Of a stretch of 64,000 nucleotides of DNA, positions 9,606 to 18,298 are shown one piece after another. Within the stretch, counting starts at the first letter, position 1. Each line of letters starts with the position of its first letter. The stretch lies in assembly GCF_004137795.1 (NCBI RefSeq), contig NZ_NWTM01000001.1, positions 3,134,035 to 3,198,034 on the forward strand, written 5' to 3'. This DNA comes from Pectobacterium zantedeschiae (GTDB lineage Bacteria > Pseudomonadota > Gammaproteobacteria > Enterobacterales > Enterobacteriaceae). The position numbers and the translations under genes were made by a program. Below the pieces are notes generated by a model, which searched no databases, was not told the DNA's origin, and was given only the letters and a program-made list of their open reading frames with translations.

Positions 9606-11156
9606 ATGATGCAGCCACTCACCTCCCGCCAGAATCGTTTATTGAAATATCTCTTACAACACCAGGGATATGTAACGGTTAGAAATATTGCACATTATCT
9701 GGATGTGTCGGAAAAAACCGTCTATCGCGATATGCAATTTGTTGAAGCCTTCCTTTCTGTCTGGAATATTTATCCAGACAAAAAGGTCGGTGCGGGAATT
9801 ATGTTAACAACGGATGACGACCGACACATCACGTTGTTGGAACAGCAACTTGTCGTGGATGATGGAGAGACCGATGCGCTGATCAACAATGCTCGCCGCG
9901 TCAAAATCGCCTCACAGTTATTAAGCGACACGCCTCATGAAACCTCCATCAGCAAACTGTCAGAACGCTACTTTATCAGCAGTGCGTCTATCGTTAACGA
10001 TCTGAAAATCATCGAAAGCTGGCTACATCCACTGGGATTATCGCTGGTGCGTAGCCAGAGCGGCACGCACATTGAAGGCAGCGAAAATCAGGTACGTCAG
10101 GCGATGGCCTCACTTATTAATGACGTTATGCATCATAAAGAACCCGGTCCGCTTAGCCACTCCCGCCTCGATCCCGGCAGCTATAGGGCACTAATTAACT
10201 ATTTCGGTGAAAAAGACGTTTCCTTCGTCGAAACGCTGTTACAAGACATGGAGAAAGCACTTTCTTATCCGCTAGGCGAGCCTTATTACATCAATGTTTT
10301 CACCCATACCTTAATTATGATGCACCGCATTACGCAGGGAAAAGCACTCATCATGGCGGAAGACTCTATTCATCAGCAGGTTGATAATCGCATATTTTCC
10401 ATCGCACAAGATATGGTGACGAAAATAGAGCAACGCGTCGAGAGCACGCTACCCTCAGATGAAGTCTGGTTTATTTACCAATATATTATTTCTTCAGGTA
10501 TTGTGATAGAAGAACGTGCGGATAACCTACAACTCCACTATCAATTCTCTAATAGTGAATCACGCAGAATTACGCGCGTATTAACACAGGTATTTTCTGA
10601 TTTAATCAATATAGACTTGCGCACAGATAAGTTATTACATGAAGGCTTGCTTATTCACATCAAGCCATTGCTTAACCGATTAAAGTATCAAATACACATT
10701 CGCAATCCGTTATTAGACGATATAAAAAGCGAATTTATTGATATTTATCATATGACTCAGCAAGCCATGAGTGAAGTCTGCCTGAGGTTTCAATTAAACC
10801 CCGTCGCTGAAGATGAAGTCGGCTATCTGACCATTCATTTTCAAGCCGCGCTGGAACGCCAAATTGCTCACAAACGTATTTTGGTGGTGTGCTCTAGCGG
10901 TGTGGGAACGTCGCATCTGCTAAAAAACCGTATCCTGCGCGCGTTTCCTGACTGGATTATTGTTGGCGTGATATCAGCCAGTAATATGCAGATATTCTGC
11001 CAACAGGAGGATATTGAACTCATTATTTCCACGATTCATCTGGAAGAGCAGCTGATTCCGGTTGTTTATGTATCCGCATTTTTTAATGACGATGACATTA
11101 AACGTGTTACCGAAAAAGTTATCGCTAATCAACTGCATCAGGCCGTCCCACACTGA
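9606..11156 (+). CDS. BglG/MtlR-type PRD transcriptional regulator with EIIB domain
   Basis: 516 residues. Sugar-responsive activator or antiterminator controlled by PTS phosphorylation. Order: N-terminal winged helix (about 8-60, TVRNIAHYLDVSEKTVYRDM), second HTH/Mga-like part (about 100-165), PRD1 and PRD2 (about 175-400), then a GatB-like EIIB domain (about 420-505) with the phosphorylatable Cys in VVCSSGVGTSHLL. The HTH suggests a DNA-binding activator of the MtlR/LicR kind rather than an RNA-binding BglG protein. Two adjacent ATGs; GAGGG precedes. It lies directly upstream of the PTS and aldolase genes on the same strand (48-base gap) and is the obvious candidate regulator. Confidence 0.85.
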   Translation: MMQPLTSRQNRLLKYLLQHQGYVTVRNIAHYLDVSEKTVYRDMQFVEAFLSVWNIYPDKKVGAGIMLTTDDDRHITLLEQQLVVDDGETDALINNARRVKIASQLLSDTPHETSISKLSERYFISSASIVNDLKIIESWLHPLGLSLVRSQSGTHIEGSENQVRQAMASLINDVMHHKEPGPLSHSRLDPGSYRALINYFGEKDVSFVETLLQDMEKALSYPLGEPYYINVFTHTLIMMHRITQGKALIMAEDSIHQQVDNRIFSIAQDMVTKIEQRVESTLPSDEVWFIYQYIISSGIVIEERADNLQLHYQFSNSESRRITRVLTQVFSDLINIDLRTDKLLHEGLLIHIKPLLNRLKYQIHIRNPLLDDIKSEFIDIYHMTQQAMSEVCLRFQLNPVAEDEVGYLTIHFQAALERQIAHKRILVVCSSGVGTSHLLKNRILRAFPDWIIVGVISASNMQIFCQQEDIELIISTIHLEEQLIPVVYVSAFFNDDDIKRVTEKVIANQLHQAVPH

Positions 11157-11204
11157 TTATTTGCCGAGCGTTAATTTTTTAAATTTATAGATGAGGTGTG
11201 ATAA

Positions 11205-11684
11205 ATGGATATCAATAAAATACTGAATGCCAACCGCGTAAAGTTAGACATGTCCGCGACCAATAAAGATGAAGTCATTCATGAATTAACCGATTTGTTG
11301 TATGCCGATGGGGCTATTACCAATAAACAGGATTTTATTCACGATGTCTGGTTACGTGAAGCCGAAGGTTCAACCGGCTTTGAAAACCATATTGCGATCC
11401 CTCATGGGAAATCATCCGCCGTAAAACAAACCACGCTCGCGATTGGCCGAACCCGTCAGGATATTCCCTGGGAAACGCTAGACGGCAGCCAGGTTCGCTG
11501 CATTATTCTCTTTGCCGTGCGTCTGGAAGATCAGAACACGACACACATTCGCCTGCTGTCTCAGGTTGCCAGTGCACTGGCCGATGATGAGGTGATTGCT
11601 CAACTGTTGGACGAATCCGATCCCCATAAAATTATTCGGCTGTTTAGTCAGTATGCAGAAACAGCGCCTGTCACTCCGACATAA
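11205..11684 (+). CDS. PTS fructose-family EIIA protein
   Basis: 159 residues. EIIA of the mannitol/fructose class passes phosphate from HPr to EIIB. The phosphorylated His is in NHIAIPHGKSSAV (about residue 67), preceded by the REAEGSTGFENH motif typical of the class. GAGGTG precedes the ATG. The gene is free-standing, and EIIB follows after 13 bases. It is likely co-transcribed through to the aldolases. Confidence 0.88.
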   Translation: MDINKILNANRVKLDMSATNKDEVIHELTDLLYADGAITNKQDFIHDVWLREAEGSTGFENHIAIPHGKSSAVKQTTLAIGRTRQDIPWETLDGSQVRCIILFAVRLEDQNTTHIRLLSQVASALADDEVIAQLLDESDPHKIIRLFSQYAETAPVTPT

Positions 11685-11697
11685 GACGAGGCCCAAA

Positions 11698-12012
11698 ATG
11701 AATATTGTTTGTGTTGCCGCCTGCACGGCGGGTATCGCGCATACCTATATCGCCCGCGAGAAACTTATTAAAGGTGCCAACGCGTTAAATTACGCGATCA
11801 AAGTGGAAACCCAGGGCACGATTGGCACTGAGAATGAATTAACACCCGATGAGATAGCTGCCGCCGACGTCGTTATTCTAGCTATCGACATTAAAATAAC
11901 AGGCGAGGAGCGATTCAAAGGTAAACCTGTCGTTCGGGTAAAAACGGAGGTCGTTATTAAATCTCCAATCAAGTTTCTGGAAAAAGTCGCTAGCTCTTTA
12001 GCGGGTGCCTGA
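11698..12012 (+). CDS. PTS fructose-family EIIB protein
   Basis: 104 residues. Phosphocarrier EIIB of the fructose subfamily; the active Cys is in CVAACTAGIAHTYIARE (residue 9), and TQGTIGTENELT is the second conserved block. I chose the ATG at 11698 (MNIVCVAA), which begins the domain exactly and has a GAGG-like site before it, over a longer ORF start that would overlap the EIIA gene by about 90 bases. It lies between EIIA and EIIC. Confidence 0.88.
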   Translation: MNIVCVAACTAGIAHTYIAREKLIKGANALNYAIKVETQGTIGTENELTPDEIAAADVVILAIDIKITGEERFKGKPVVRVKTEVVIKSPIKFLEKVASSLAGA

Positions 12013-12037
12013 ATATATCTATTTCGGGGTAATCATT

Positions 12038-13129
12038 ATGAACACCAGAAAAATAACCATTGGACAGGAAATAAAACGGCACCTCCTTACCGGTATTTCC
12101 TGGATGATCCCGCTGATTGTTGCCGCCGGGATCTGCATTGCACTCGGTCAGGTTATCGGCGGACCGGATGTCGGCAAGCAAACTGGCAGCATCGCATGGA
12201 TGCTCAATCAGATCGGCGGCTGGGGAATGGGGTTGATTGTGCCGCTGATCAGCGCCGCGATCGCTTACTCCATTGCCGACCGCCCCGGCTTCGCTCCCGG
12301 CCTGATCGTAGGTTTTATCTGCGGCCAGATTCAAACCGGGTTTATCGGCGGTATTCTCGGCGGCTTCTTAGTCGGCTACACCGTGCTGCTGCTGCGCCGC
12401 TACATCAAGCTGCCCACCTCGATGCAAGGGCTGATGCCAGTCATGATCCTACCGCTGCTCAGCACCATTATCGCCGGACTGCTGATGATGACGTTTATCG
12501 GTCAGCCCATTGTCTGGCTGCAAAAATCGCTGATTCACCTGCTGGAATCCATGCAAGGCGGTTCGAAATTCCTGATGGGCGCGATTTTGGGGGCAATGGC
12601 AACCTTCGATTTCGGCGGACCGATAAACAAAACGATGTCGCTCTTCGCGGACGGCATGCTGGTCGATGGCATCTACGGACCGGAAGCCGTCAAATTTGTC
12701 GGCTCAATGATTCCGCCCTTCGGCATCACCCTGTCCTTCTTGTTGACCCGCTACAAATACACCCGCGCAGAAAAAGAAGCGCTGAAAGCCGCCTTCCCGA
12801 TGGGGATCTGCATGATTACCGAAGGCGTCATCCCGATTGCCGCACGCGATTTGTTCAGAGTGGTTGCCAGTTGCGTCGTCGCCTCCGCCATTGCGGGCGG
12901 GCTGATCATGGTCTGGGGTGTGGAGGCACCCGTGCCACACGGCGGCATGTTTGTGGTCCCGCTGTTTACCAAGCCGCTGATGTTCTGTCTGGCGCTTGGT
13001 ATCGGCACCGTAATCTGCGGCGTGATGCTGTCGCTGATTAAGAAACGCGTCACGCAGGCTGATGAAGAGTTCGACGACGTCGACGACAGCAGCGTTCGTG
13101 ATGAAGACATTAAATTCACTCTCGAATAA
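12038..13129 (+). CDS. PTS fructose-family EIIC permease
   Basis: 363 residues. Membrane channel of the PTS, transporting and phosphorylating a ketose or related sugar. About nine or ten hydrophobic segments. Family motifs: GISWMIPLIVAAGICIALG near the N-terminus, FDFGGPINK in the middle and EGVIPIAARD, which carries the conserved Glu of the substrate loop. The start at 12038 (MNTRKITIG) has GGGG upstream. EIIA, EIIB and EIIC are three separate polypeptides, as in the Frw and Frv systems. The exact sugar cannot be read from sequence. Confidence 0.88.
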   Translation: MNTRKITIGQEIKRHLLTGISWMIPLIVAAGICIALGQVIGGPDVGKQTGSIAWMLNQIGGWGMGLIVPLISAAIAYSIADRPGFAPGLIVGFICGQIQTGFIGGILGGFLVGYTVLLLRRYIKLPTSMQGLMPVMILPLLSTIIAGLLMMTFIGQPIVWLQKSLIHLLESMQGGSKFLMGAILGAMATFDFGGPINKTMSLFADGMLVDGIYGPEAVKFVGSMIPPFGITLSFLLTRYKYTRAEKEALKAAFPMGICMITEGVIPIAARDLFRVVASCVVASAIAGGLIMVWGVEAPVPHGGMFVVPLFTKPLMFCLALGIGTVICGVMLSLIKKRVTQADEEFDDVDDSSVRDEDIKFTLE

Positions 13130-13140
13130 CAGGAGCCGCC

Positions 13141-13992
13141 ATGTATGCCGCAATGAAAGCCCTCATTGATGACGCGTATCAACAGCAGTATGCCGTGCTC
13201 GCCATCAACTGTTTCAATCTGGAGACTGCGCGTGCGGCCATTTCCGCCGCCGAGCAACAACGTGCGCCGCTGATCCTGAATGTTTATCAAGGACACAGTG
13301 CACACTTTCCACCGCATCTCGCGGTGCCGCTGGTCAAGGCGCTGGCTGAGCGAGCAACCGTCCCTGTCGCGCTCAGTCTGGATCACGGCACGGCATTCAA
13401 TCTGATCGGGCAGGCGTTCCGTGCGGGGTTTACCGGATTGATGATCGATGCATCCAGCCATCCGCTGACGGAAAATATTGAGCGTACACAGCAGGTAGTC
13501 ACCATCGCCACAACCGCAGGCGTCTGTGTGGAAGGTGAACTTGGGCACATCGCCGATGCCCCTGTCTACGACCTTGAGGATGCCACGGTGAAAATGACAC
13601 AGGTAGAAGATGTCATTCCCTTTATCCGCCAAACCGGTATCGACCTGCTTGCCGTGTCAGTCGGCACCGCTCACGGCATTTATCCACCGGGGGTGACACC
13701 ACAGATTGATTTTGAGCGTCTCGAAGCCCTGCATCGGGAATCAACGGTACCGCTGGCGCTGCACGGCGGTAGCGGCACCAAAGCCGATGACATACGCCGC
13801 GTCAGCCGTCATGGCGTCGCGAAAATCAACGTTGGCGCGGCCGTTTTTGAGGCAGGAAAAACGGCGTTGCAGCAGGCGCTACATCAGCACCCAACGATGG
13901 AGCTCTCCGACCTGCTGGCGACAATGGAATCCGCCTGCCGCGACGTGGTCGTCGATTATCTCAGTTGGTCCGGCTCAGCCAACCAAGTCTGA
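13141..13992 (+). CDS. Class II ketose-phosphate aldolase (first copy)
   Basis: 283 residues. Zinc-dependent aldolase of the FbaA/KbaY/GatY family, which splits a ketose (bis)phosphate into DHAP and an aldehyde. Visible motifs: SLDHGTAF (catalytic Asp and a zinc His), EGELGHIAD (Glu), VGTAHGIYPPG (His) and LHGGSGTKADD (His and phosphate loop), then KINVGAAVF. AGGAGCCGCC precedes the ATG, 11 bases after the EIIC stop. A second aldolase of the same family follows. The substrate may be fructose-, tagatose- or sorbose-type phosphate. Confidence 0.85.
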   Translation: MYAAMKALIDDAYQQQYAVLAINCFNLETARAAISAAEQQRAPLILNVYQGHSAHFPPHLAVPLVKALAERATVPVALSLDHGTAFNLIGQAFRAGFTGLMIDASSHPLTENIERTQQVVTIATTAGVCVEGELGHIADAPVYDLEDATVKMTQVEDVIPFIRQTGIDLLAVSVGTAHGIYPPGVTPQIDFERLEALHRESTVPLALHGGSGTKADDIRRVSRHGVAKINVGAAVFEAGKTALQQALHQHPTMELSDLLATMESACRDVVVDYLSWSGSANQV

Positions 13993-14081
13993 CCGCTCGC
14001 CCTTTACCGACTTTCGTCATCAGTGGTTATCCACTGGTACAGGAACGCTTTGCCCTTTATCCGACACAGGAGAGAAATAAC

Positions 14082-14945
14082 ATGTTGATTTCAATGACCG
14101 ATATCCTGAAACCTACGCGTGAACACCGCTTCGCTATCGGGGCGTTTAACGTGGCCGATAGCTGCTTTATCCGCGCCGTGGTGGAAGAAGCCGAAGCAAC
14201 GAATACCCCCGCCATCATTTCTATCCACCCGAGCGAGCTGGCCTTCGTTACCGATGAGTTCTTCGCTTATGTACGAGAAAGAACGCTGCGCAGCCCAGTA
14301 CCGTTTGTCATCCACCTCGATCACGGAGCCTCGATCGCACACGTTCTGCGCGCCATCCAGTGCGGGTTTACCTCTGTGATGATCGACGGCTCGCTCCTGC
14401 CTTATGAAGAGAACGTCGCGCTCACCACCGAAGTGGTGAAACTGGCGCATGCCGTTGGCGTTTCCGTAGAGGGAGAATTAGGCACGATTGGTGATACCGG
14501 CACCACGATAGAAGGCGGCGTCAGCAAAGTGATCTATACCGACCCCGAACAGGCGGAAGACTTCGTCAACCGGACGGGCGTTGATACGTTAGCCGTTGCC
14601 ATCGGCACTGCGCACGGTATCTATCCCAAAGACCTGAAGCCAGAGCTGCAAATGCATATCCTGCGGGATATCTCGCAGCGGGTCTCTATCCCGCTTGTCC
14701 TGCACGGTGGTTCAGCAAACCCGGACGCCGAAATTGCCGAAGCGGTGACGCTGGGCGTGGGCAAAATCAATATCTCCAGCGATATGAAATTCGCCTATTT
14801 CCAGAAAGCGCGGGAAATCCTCAGCCGTGAAACCTGGTGGGATCCCAACGCCATCTACCCGGAACCCATCAACGCGGCAAAAGAGGTGATCCGCTACAAA
14901 ATGGCGCTCTTCGGCTCAACGGGAAAAGCCGCGTTGTATCGATAG
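14082..14945 (+). CDS. Class II ketose-phosphate aldolase (second copy)
   Basis: 287 residues from the ATG at 14082 (MLISMTDIL), which has AGGAGAG upstream; a longer ORF start at 13965 overlaps the previous gene. Same fold as its neighbour: HLDHGASIAH, EGELGTIGDTG, AIGTAHGIYP, LHGGSANPDAEI, KINISSDMK. The phosphate loop has Ala where the first copy and most family members have Gly (GGSA versus GGSG). The two copies are clearly diverged, not a recent duplication, and may act on different substrates or stereoisomers. Confidence 0.85.
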   Translation: MLISMTDILKPTREHRFAIGAFNVADSCFIRAVVEEAEATNTPAIISIHPSELAFVTDEFFAYVRERTLRSPVPFVIHLDHGASIAHVLRAIQCGFTSVMIDGSLLPYEENVALTTEVVKLAHAVGVSVEGELGTIGDTGTTIEGGVSKVIYTDPEQAEDFVNRTGVDTLAVAIGTAHGIYPKDLKPELQMHILRDISQRVSIPLVLHGGSANPDAEIAEAVTLGVGKINISSDMKFAYFQKAREILSRETWWDPNAIYPEPINAAKEVIRYKMALFGSTGKAALYR

Positions 14946-14965
14946 ATACGTCACACAGTCTAAAC

Positions 14966-14993
14966 AAGGCAAGGGACATTCTCTTGCCTTTTA
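14966..14993 (+). terminator. Terminator after the PTS-aldolase operon
   Basis: AAGGCAAG (14966-14973) and CTTGCCTT (14983-14990), 9-base loop, followed by TT and a pyrimidine tract, 20 bases past the aldolase stop. It marks the end of the sugar operon. Confidence 0.7.
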
Positions 14994-15146
14994 CCCTATC
15001 CACATTATTTCAATATAGCGTCAACCTACTTCTGATTGTTGATATTCAGTCAACAGTGTTATGCGCTACCGCCCATTTTTCTTCCTCGTTTGCTCACCTA
15101 GACTACGCCCAACTTCTTCGTTGATAACCGATTCGAGAACAAACCT

Positions 15147-15728
15147 ATGCAGAAGATTTTGCTGATTAACGCGGGCAAATCATTCGCTCACTCCAACGGT
15201 GAGTTGAACAATACCCTTACCGATGTCGCTGCCAGTTTCCTGCGCGACAAAGGCCACGACGTGCGCGTGACTGCCGTGGACAACGGCTATGATATTGAAC
15301 AGGAAATTCAGAACTACCTGTGGGCAGAAACCATCATTTACCAGATGCCGGGATGGTGGATGGATACGCCGTGGATCCTGAAGAAATACATCGATGACGT
15401 GTTTACCGCTGGCCACGGTTCGCTTTACGCCAGCGATGGCCGTAGCCGTTCAGATGCCAGCAAGAAATACGGCTCTGGTGGGTTGTTGCAAGGTCGGAAA
15501 TACATGCTGTCTCTGACGTGGAATGCGCCGCTGGAAGCCTTCGACGATCCTGAGCAGTTCTTCCACGGTGTCGGGGTGGACGGGGTTTATCTGCCGTTCC
15601 ATAAAGCGAACCAGTTTATTGGTTTATCCCCACTGCCGACGTTCATCTGCAACGATGTGATCAAGGCACCGGACGTCCCCACTTATGTGGCAAACTACCG
15701 CCAACATCTGGACGAACTCTTTGCCTGA
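15147..15728 (+). CDS. mdaB: NADPH:quinone oxidoreductase MdaB
   Basis: 193 residues. Soluble FAD flavoprotein that reduces quinones by two electrons, limiting redox cycling. Recognised by MQKILLINAGKSFAHSNGEL, YQMPGWWMDTPWILKKYID and the tail of the NQO/MdaB family. In E. coli mdaB is followed by ygiN and then parE. Here ygiN is missing, and a LysR gene and the accessory island intervene. The convergent LysR neighbour might control it, though the intergenic arrangement does not show this. Confidence 0.93.
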   Translation: MQKILLINAGKSFAHSNGELNNTLTDVAASFLRDKGHDVRVTAVDNGYDIEQEIQNYLWAETIIYQMPGWWMDTPWILKKYIDDVFTAGHGSLYASDGRSRSDASKKYGSGGLLQGRKYMLSLTWNAPLEAFDDPEQFFHGVGVDGVYLPFHKANQFIGLSPLPTFICNDVIKAPDVPTYVANYRQHLDELFA

Positions 15729-15750
15729 TCGGCACCCCACAAGCGTTTTC

Positions 15751-15783
15751 CCCGCGGTGAGTCACACCTCACAGCGGGTTTTC
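15751..15783 (+). terminator. Terminator between mdaB and the LysR gene
   Basis: CCCGCGGTGAG (15751-15761) pairs with CTCACAGCGGG (15768-15778) with one G.A mismatch, followed by TTTT. It overlaps the end of the convergent LysR gene. Confidence 0.7.
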
Positions 15784-16665
15784 CGTTAACTTCTCGCTCA
15801 TAAAATCGAGAAAACAGGTAATACGCGCCGCCAGTTGGCTATGGCGATAATACACCGCATAAACTGGCAGGCTGGCTTCCACCGTTTCTTCGGTGAGGAT
15901 CGGAACCAGTCGCCCCGCAGCCAAATCTTCCCGAATCAGGAAGTTAGACATACGCACAATCCCTTCGCCTCGTAACGCAAGCTGACGCAATATTTCACCG
16001 TTTGATGCCAACAGCGCTGGCGTGATGGGATAGAAATTCTGAAGCCCGTGCCGTAGCGGCCAGTGGTTCAGCGACTCCACCTGAGTAAACCCCAGGCAAA
16101 TATGATCGGCCAATGACTCAACCGTCCTCGGCGTACCGTGCTGCTGTAGATAATCAGGGCTGGCGACAATGTGCAGCTTGCTTGATCCGAGTGATCGGGC
16201 ATGGATAGTAGAATCTTTGAGTGTACCAATACGGATCGCGATATCGATATGCTGCTCCAGCAGATCGATAATGAAATCATCCGTGTTGAGTTCAAGAATA
16301 ATTTTTGGATAGCGGCGGCGAAATTCCGGCACCAGAGGCACAATCACATGCTGTATAAACGCCGAGGCAGAATTGATACGTAGCCGACCACTTGGTTGCT
16401 CGTGCCGTAATAACACCTGTTCTTCGGCATGTTCCACAGCGTGAATCACACCACGAGCGTGCTCAAGAAACATCGTGCCCTCTTCGGAAAGCGAGAGACG
16501 TCGCGTGGTACGATGCAGCAACGTCGTCCCTAGCTTGTCCTCCAAACGCCGCAACGCCCGGCTGATGCCAGAGGTAGTTTGCCCAAGCTGTTCCGCTGCC
16601 GCCGTGATCGAACCGGTGTCGATCACCACCACAAAAGCCTGAAGTTCCTCAAGCGTGACTTTCAT
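15769..16665 (-). CDS. LysR-family transcriptional regulator
   Basis: 298 residues. N-terminal HTH about 1-60 (GSITAAAEQLGQTTSGISRALRRLE), helix linker, then a periplasmic-binding-like effector domain (about 90-295). Similar to the regulators often found beside quinone reductases or small oxidoreductases. It is convergent with mdaB, and the adjacent leftward island lies 266 bases upstream. The palindrome at 16717-16733 is a candidate self-regulatory site. Target genes and effector are unknown. Confidence 0.88.
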   Translation of the reverse strand: MKVTLEELQAFVVVIDTGSITAAAEQLGQTTSGISRALRRLEDKLGTTLLHRTTRRLSLSEEGTMFLEHARGVIHAVEHAEEQVLLRHEQPSGRLRINSASAFIQHVIVPLVPEFRRRYPKIILELNTDDFIIDLLEQHIDIAIRIGTLKDSTIHARSLGSSKLHIVASPDYLQQHGTPRTVESLADHICLGFTQVESLNHWPLRHGLQNFYPITPALLASNGEILRQLALRGEGIVRMSNFLIREDLAAGRLVPILTEETVEASLPVYAVYYRHSQLAARITCFLDFMSEKLTENPL

Positions 16666-16716
16666 AAGCGAATATACCTGCTATTGGTGAAGTCTGGTTA
16701 TTCAGGTGCTATACAC

Positions 16717-16733
16717 CACCTTCAGTGAAGGTG
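16717..16733. promoter_or_regulatory. Candidate operator, 17-bp palindrome
   Basis: CACCTTCAGTGAAGGTG is a perfect palindrome (odd centre), 52-68 bases upstream of the LysR start, a usual place for a LysR recognition site. It contains the T-N11-A pattern. The link to this LysR protein is an inference from position. Confidence 0.45.
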
Positions 16734-16792
16734 AATCATGCCATGATTATAAACCGCTAGCCTTCATTCAATTTCGGCATAACGCATCAAAA

Positions 16793-16814
16793 GGCCGCAT
16801 ATAAATATGTGGCC
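16793..16814 (-). terminator. Hairpin downstream of the LOG-like gene
   Basis: GGCCGCATAT (16793-16802) pairs with ATATGTGGCC (16805-16814) with one G-T pair. On the minus strand it is followed by TTTT. It sits about 120 bases past the LOG-like gene stop and could end the leftward transcripts of the island. Confidence 0.5.
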
Positions 16815-16931
16815 TGAATCAGGAGTTCGATGATTGCAAAAGACAAAATCAGTGATTTTCTCACTAACGTTTATCGTCAAAGGATGTTTAACTCATGCGG
16901 ATATAAACCCGCATCATACCTTTTCGCATTC

Positions 16932-17495
16932 CTAGCGCTGCCATTTCGGCTTTGGCGGAACATAGGCTAAGGCTTTCTGGAGAAGGTCTTCGGGGTCATG
17001 TGAAACAATCAGCATTTCGGAGTACGCCGGCTTCATAAAGCCATTGCTGATCATCTTGTCAATGAAGGCTAACAATTCATCGTAATAGCCATTTATATTA
17101 AGAAAAGCACAAGGCTTGTTGTGTATACCAAGTTGTGCCCATGTCCAGGCCTCAAAAATTTCTTCTAGCGTACCCGCGCCTCCTGGTAAAGCGATAAAGA
17201 TATCAGCATGTTCTGCCATTAATGATTTTCTGGCATGCATATCTTTAACAACTTTCAGCTCATCCACTCCACGATGAGCCAGCTCATGATCGACTAAGGA
17301 TTGCGGCATGATACCAATAACATGAACACCTGAAGATATTGCGGCGTCAGCGAGTGTTCCCATTAATCCAACTCGTCCACCGCCATAAACCAGGTCAACC
17401 TTTTCTCGCGCCATTGCTAAAGCTAGGCTTTCAGTTTTTCTTACATATTCAGGATCTGTTCCGTGACTGGAACCGCAGAAAACAGCTGCACGCAT
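16932..17495 (-). CDS. LOG-family nucleotide 5'-monophosphate phosphoribohydrolase
   Basis: 187 residues from the ATG at 17495 (MRAAVFCGSS), with AGG six bases upstream; a TTG two codons earlier is less likely. TIGR00730/LOG family enzymes cleave the N-glycosidic bond of nucleoside 5'-monophosphates, giving a free base and ribose 5-phosphate; plant LOG activates cytokinins this way. Motifs: VYGGGRVGLMG, MHARKSLM and the signature PGGAGTLEE. It lies on the same strand as, and past, the pyrimidine-like biosynthetic operon. It may be part of that island (releasing a modified base) or an independent gene. Confidence 0.85.
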   Translation of the reverse strand: MRAAVFCGSSHGTDPEYVRKTESLALAMAREKVDLVYGGGRVGLMGTLADAAISSGVHVIGIMPQSLVDHELAHRGVDELKVVKDMHARKSLMAEHADIFIALPGGAGTLEEIFEAWTWAQLGIHNKPCAFLNINGYYDELLAFIDKMISNGFMKPAYSEMLIVSHDPEDLLQKALAYVPPKPKWQR

Positions 17496-17579
17496 ATTCA
17501 ACCTTATTTCATCGTAATTATCGTTCTGTTAACCAATAACATTCATTAGCATACCGAAATTATTATCATGCTTCATAAA

Positions 17580-18032
17580 TCAACTTGCTTTTAGATTAAC
17601 GCATAATACCCCTGCTAAAACCAATAATACGCCGATGAGTCGCATGGGTGCAATCTCTCGTATAGGCAATCCGAGAAGTCCAAATTTATCCAACAATAAC
17701 GACATCGATATCTGTCCGAAAATGACAAGCGAAATCATGGCGGCTATTCCCAACCTGGGTGCAAGGAATGTTGTGCCAAAAACGAAAAATGCGCCTAACA
17801 TCCCACCAGATAGCAGTAATACGTTGCAATGACGTAATTGAATCAGTTGATTAAAACGCTCTCCCGATGTCACACACAGACAGAAAAGAAAGAGAGTGCC
17901 AACAATAAATGAAACTAACGAGGCAAGCATCGTACTACCGCCCAATATAGATTTCAGCTGATTATTGATAGCTGATTGGGTTGCTATAGCAATACCTACG
18001 CTTACCGCTAGAAAGTAATAGATAAAATTCAA
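17580..18032 (-). CDS. Small DMT-family membrane transporter (YdcZ/DUF606 type)
   Basis: 150 residues, about five transmembrane helices (2-20, 35-55, 70-90, 93-113, 125-145). It matches half-size DMT proteins of the DUF606 group, with the inward GGxLGAFFVFGTTFLAPRLG motif. The start codon is TTG at 18032, with AGGAG five bases upstream. It lies between the LOG-like gene (84 bases) and the island operon (304-base gap upstream). Function is unknown; export of the island's product is possible, but half-size members usually work as pairs and no partner gene is seen. Confidence 0.75.
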   Translation of the reverse strand: MNFIYYFLAVSVGIAIATQSAINNQLKSILGGSTMLASLVSFIVGTLFLFCLCVTSGERFNQLIQLRHCNVLLLSGGMLGAFFVFGTTFLAPRLGIAAMISLVIFGQISMSLLLDKFGLLGLPIREIAPMRLIGVLLVLAGVLCVNLKAS

Positions 18033-18130
18033 GGAAGCTCCTGCTAATTATATTAGATATCTATTCCATCGTCGGATATGCCGTTGAATTTAAAATAATA
18101 AGACCTAACAAAGTGACTGATAACAATAGG

Positions 18131-18187
18131 TGAAGCCAGCACCTAGCTATCTTGTCAGGAAGAAATAACTCGACCAGATAGGCTTCA
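18131..18187. repeat. Nested inverted repeats upstream of the DMT gene
   Basis: Outer arms TGAAGC (18131-18136) and GCTTCA (18182-18187) enclose CTATCT/AGATAG (18147-18152, 18176-18181) and GTC/GAC. About 25 bases further right, TTAGA and TCTAA copies (18204-18235) can pair in more than one way. The whole lies in the 304-base gap (18033-18336) that holds no gene. It may be a structured leader for the DMT gene or remnant DNA. Confidence 0.4.
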
Positions 18188-18298
18188 TGCTGGCAACACG
18201 AATGGTTAGAATCCGTCTAATCTAATCGGGTTAGATAAACAGTTAGTATTATCCGTATTCAACGTTCCAAATTATCGCCGATTTTTAACTTATTCAGA

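Noticed and set aside
12196-13041. 281-codon plus-strand frame within the EIIC gene
   Set aside because: Arg/Asp-rich out-of-frame shadow; EIIC motifs are in the other frame.
18131-18187. Possible tRNA in the gap
   Set aside because: The pairing does not give a cloverleaf; no T-loop GTTCRA or anticodon arm.
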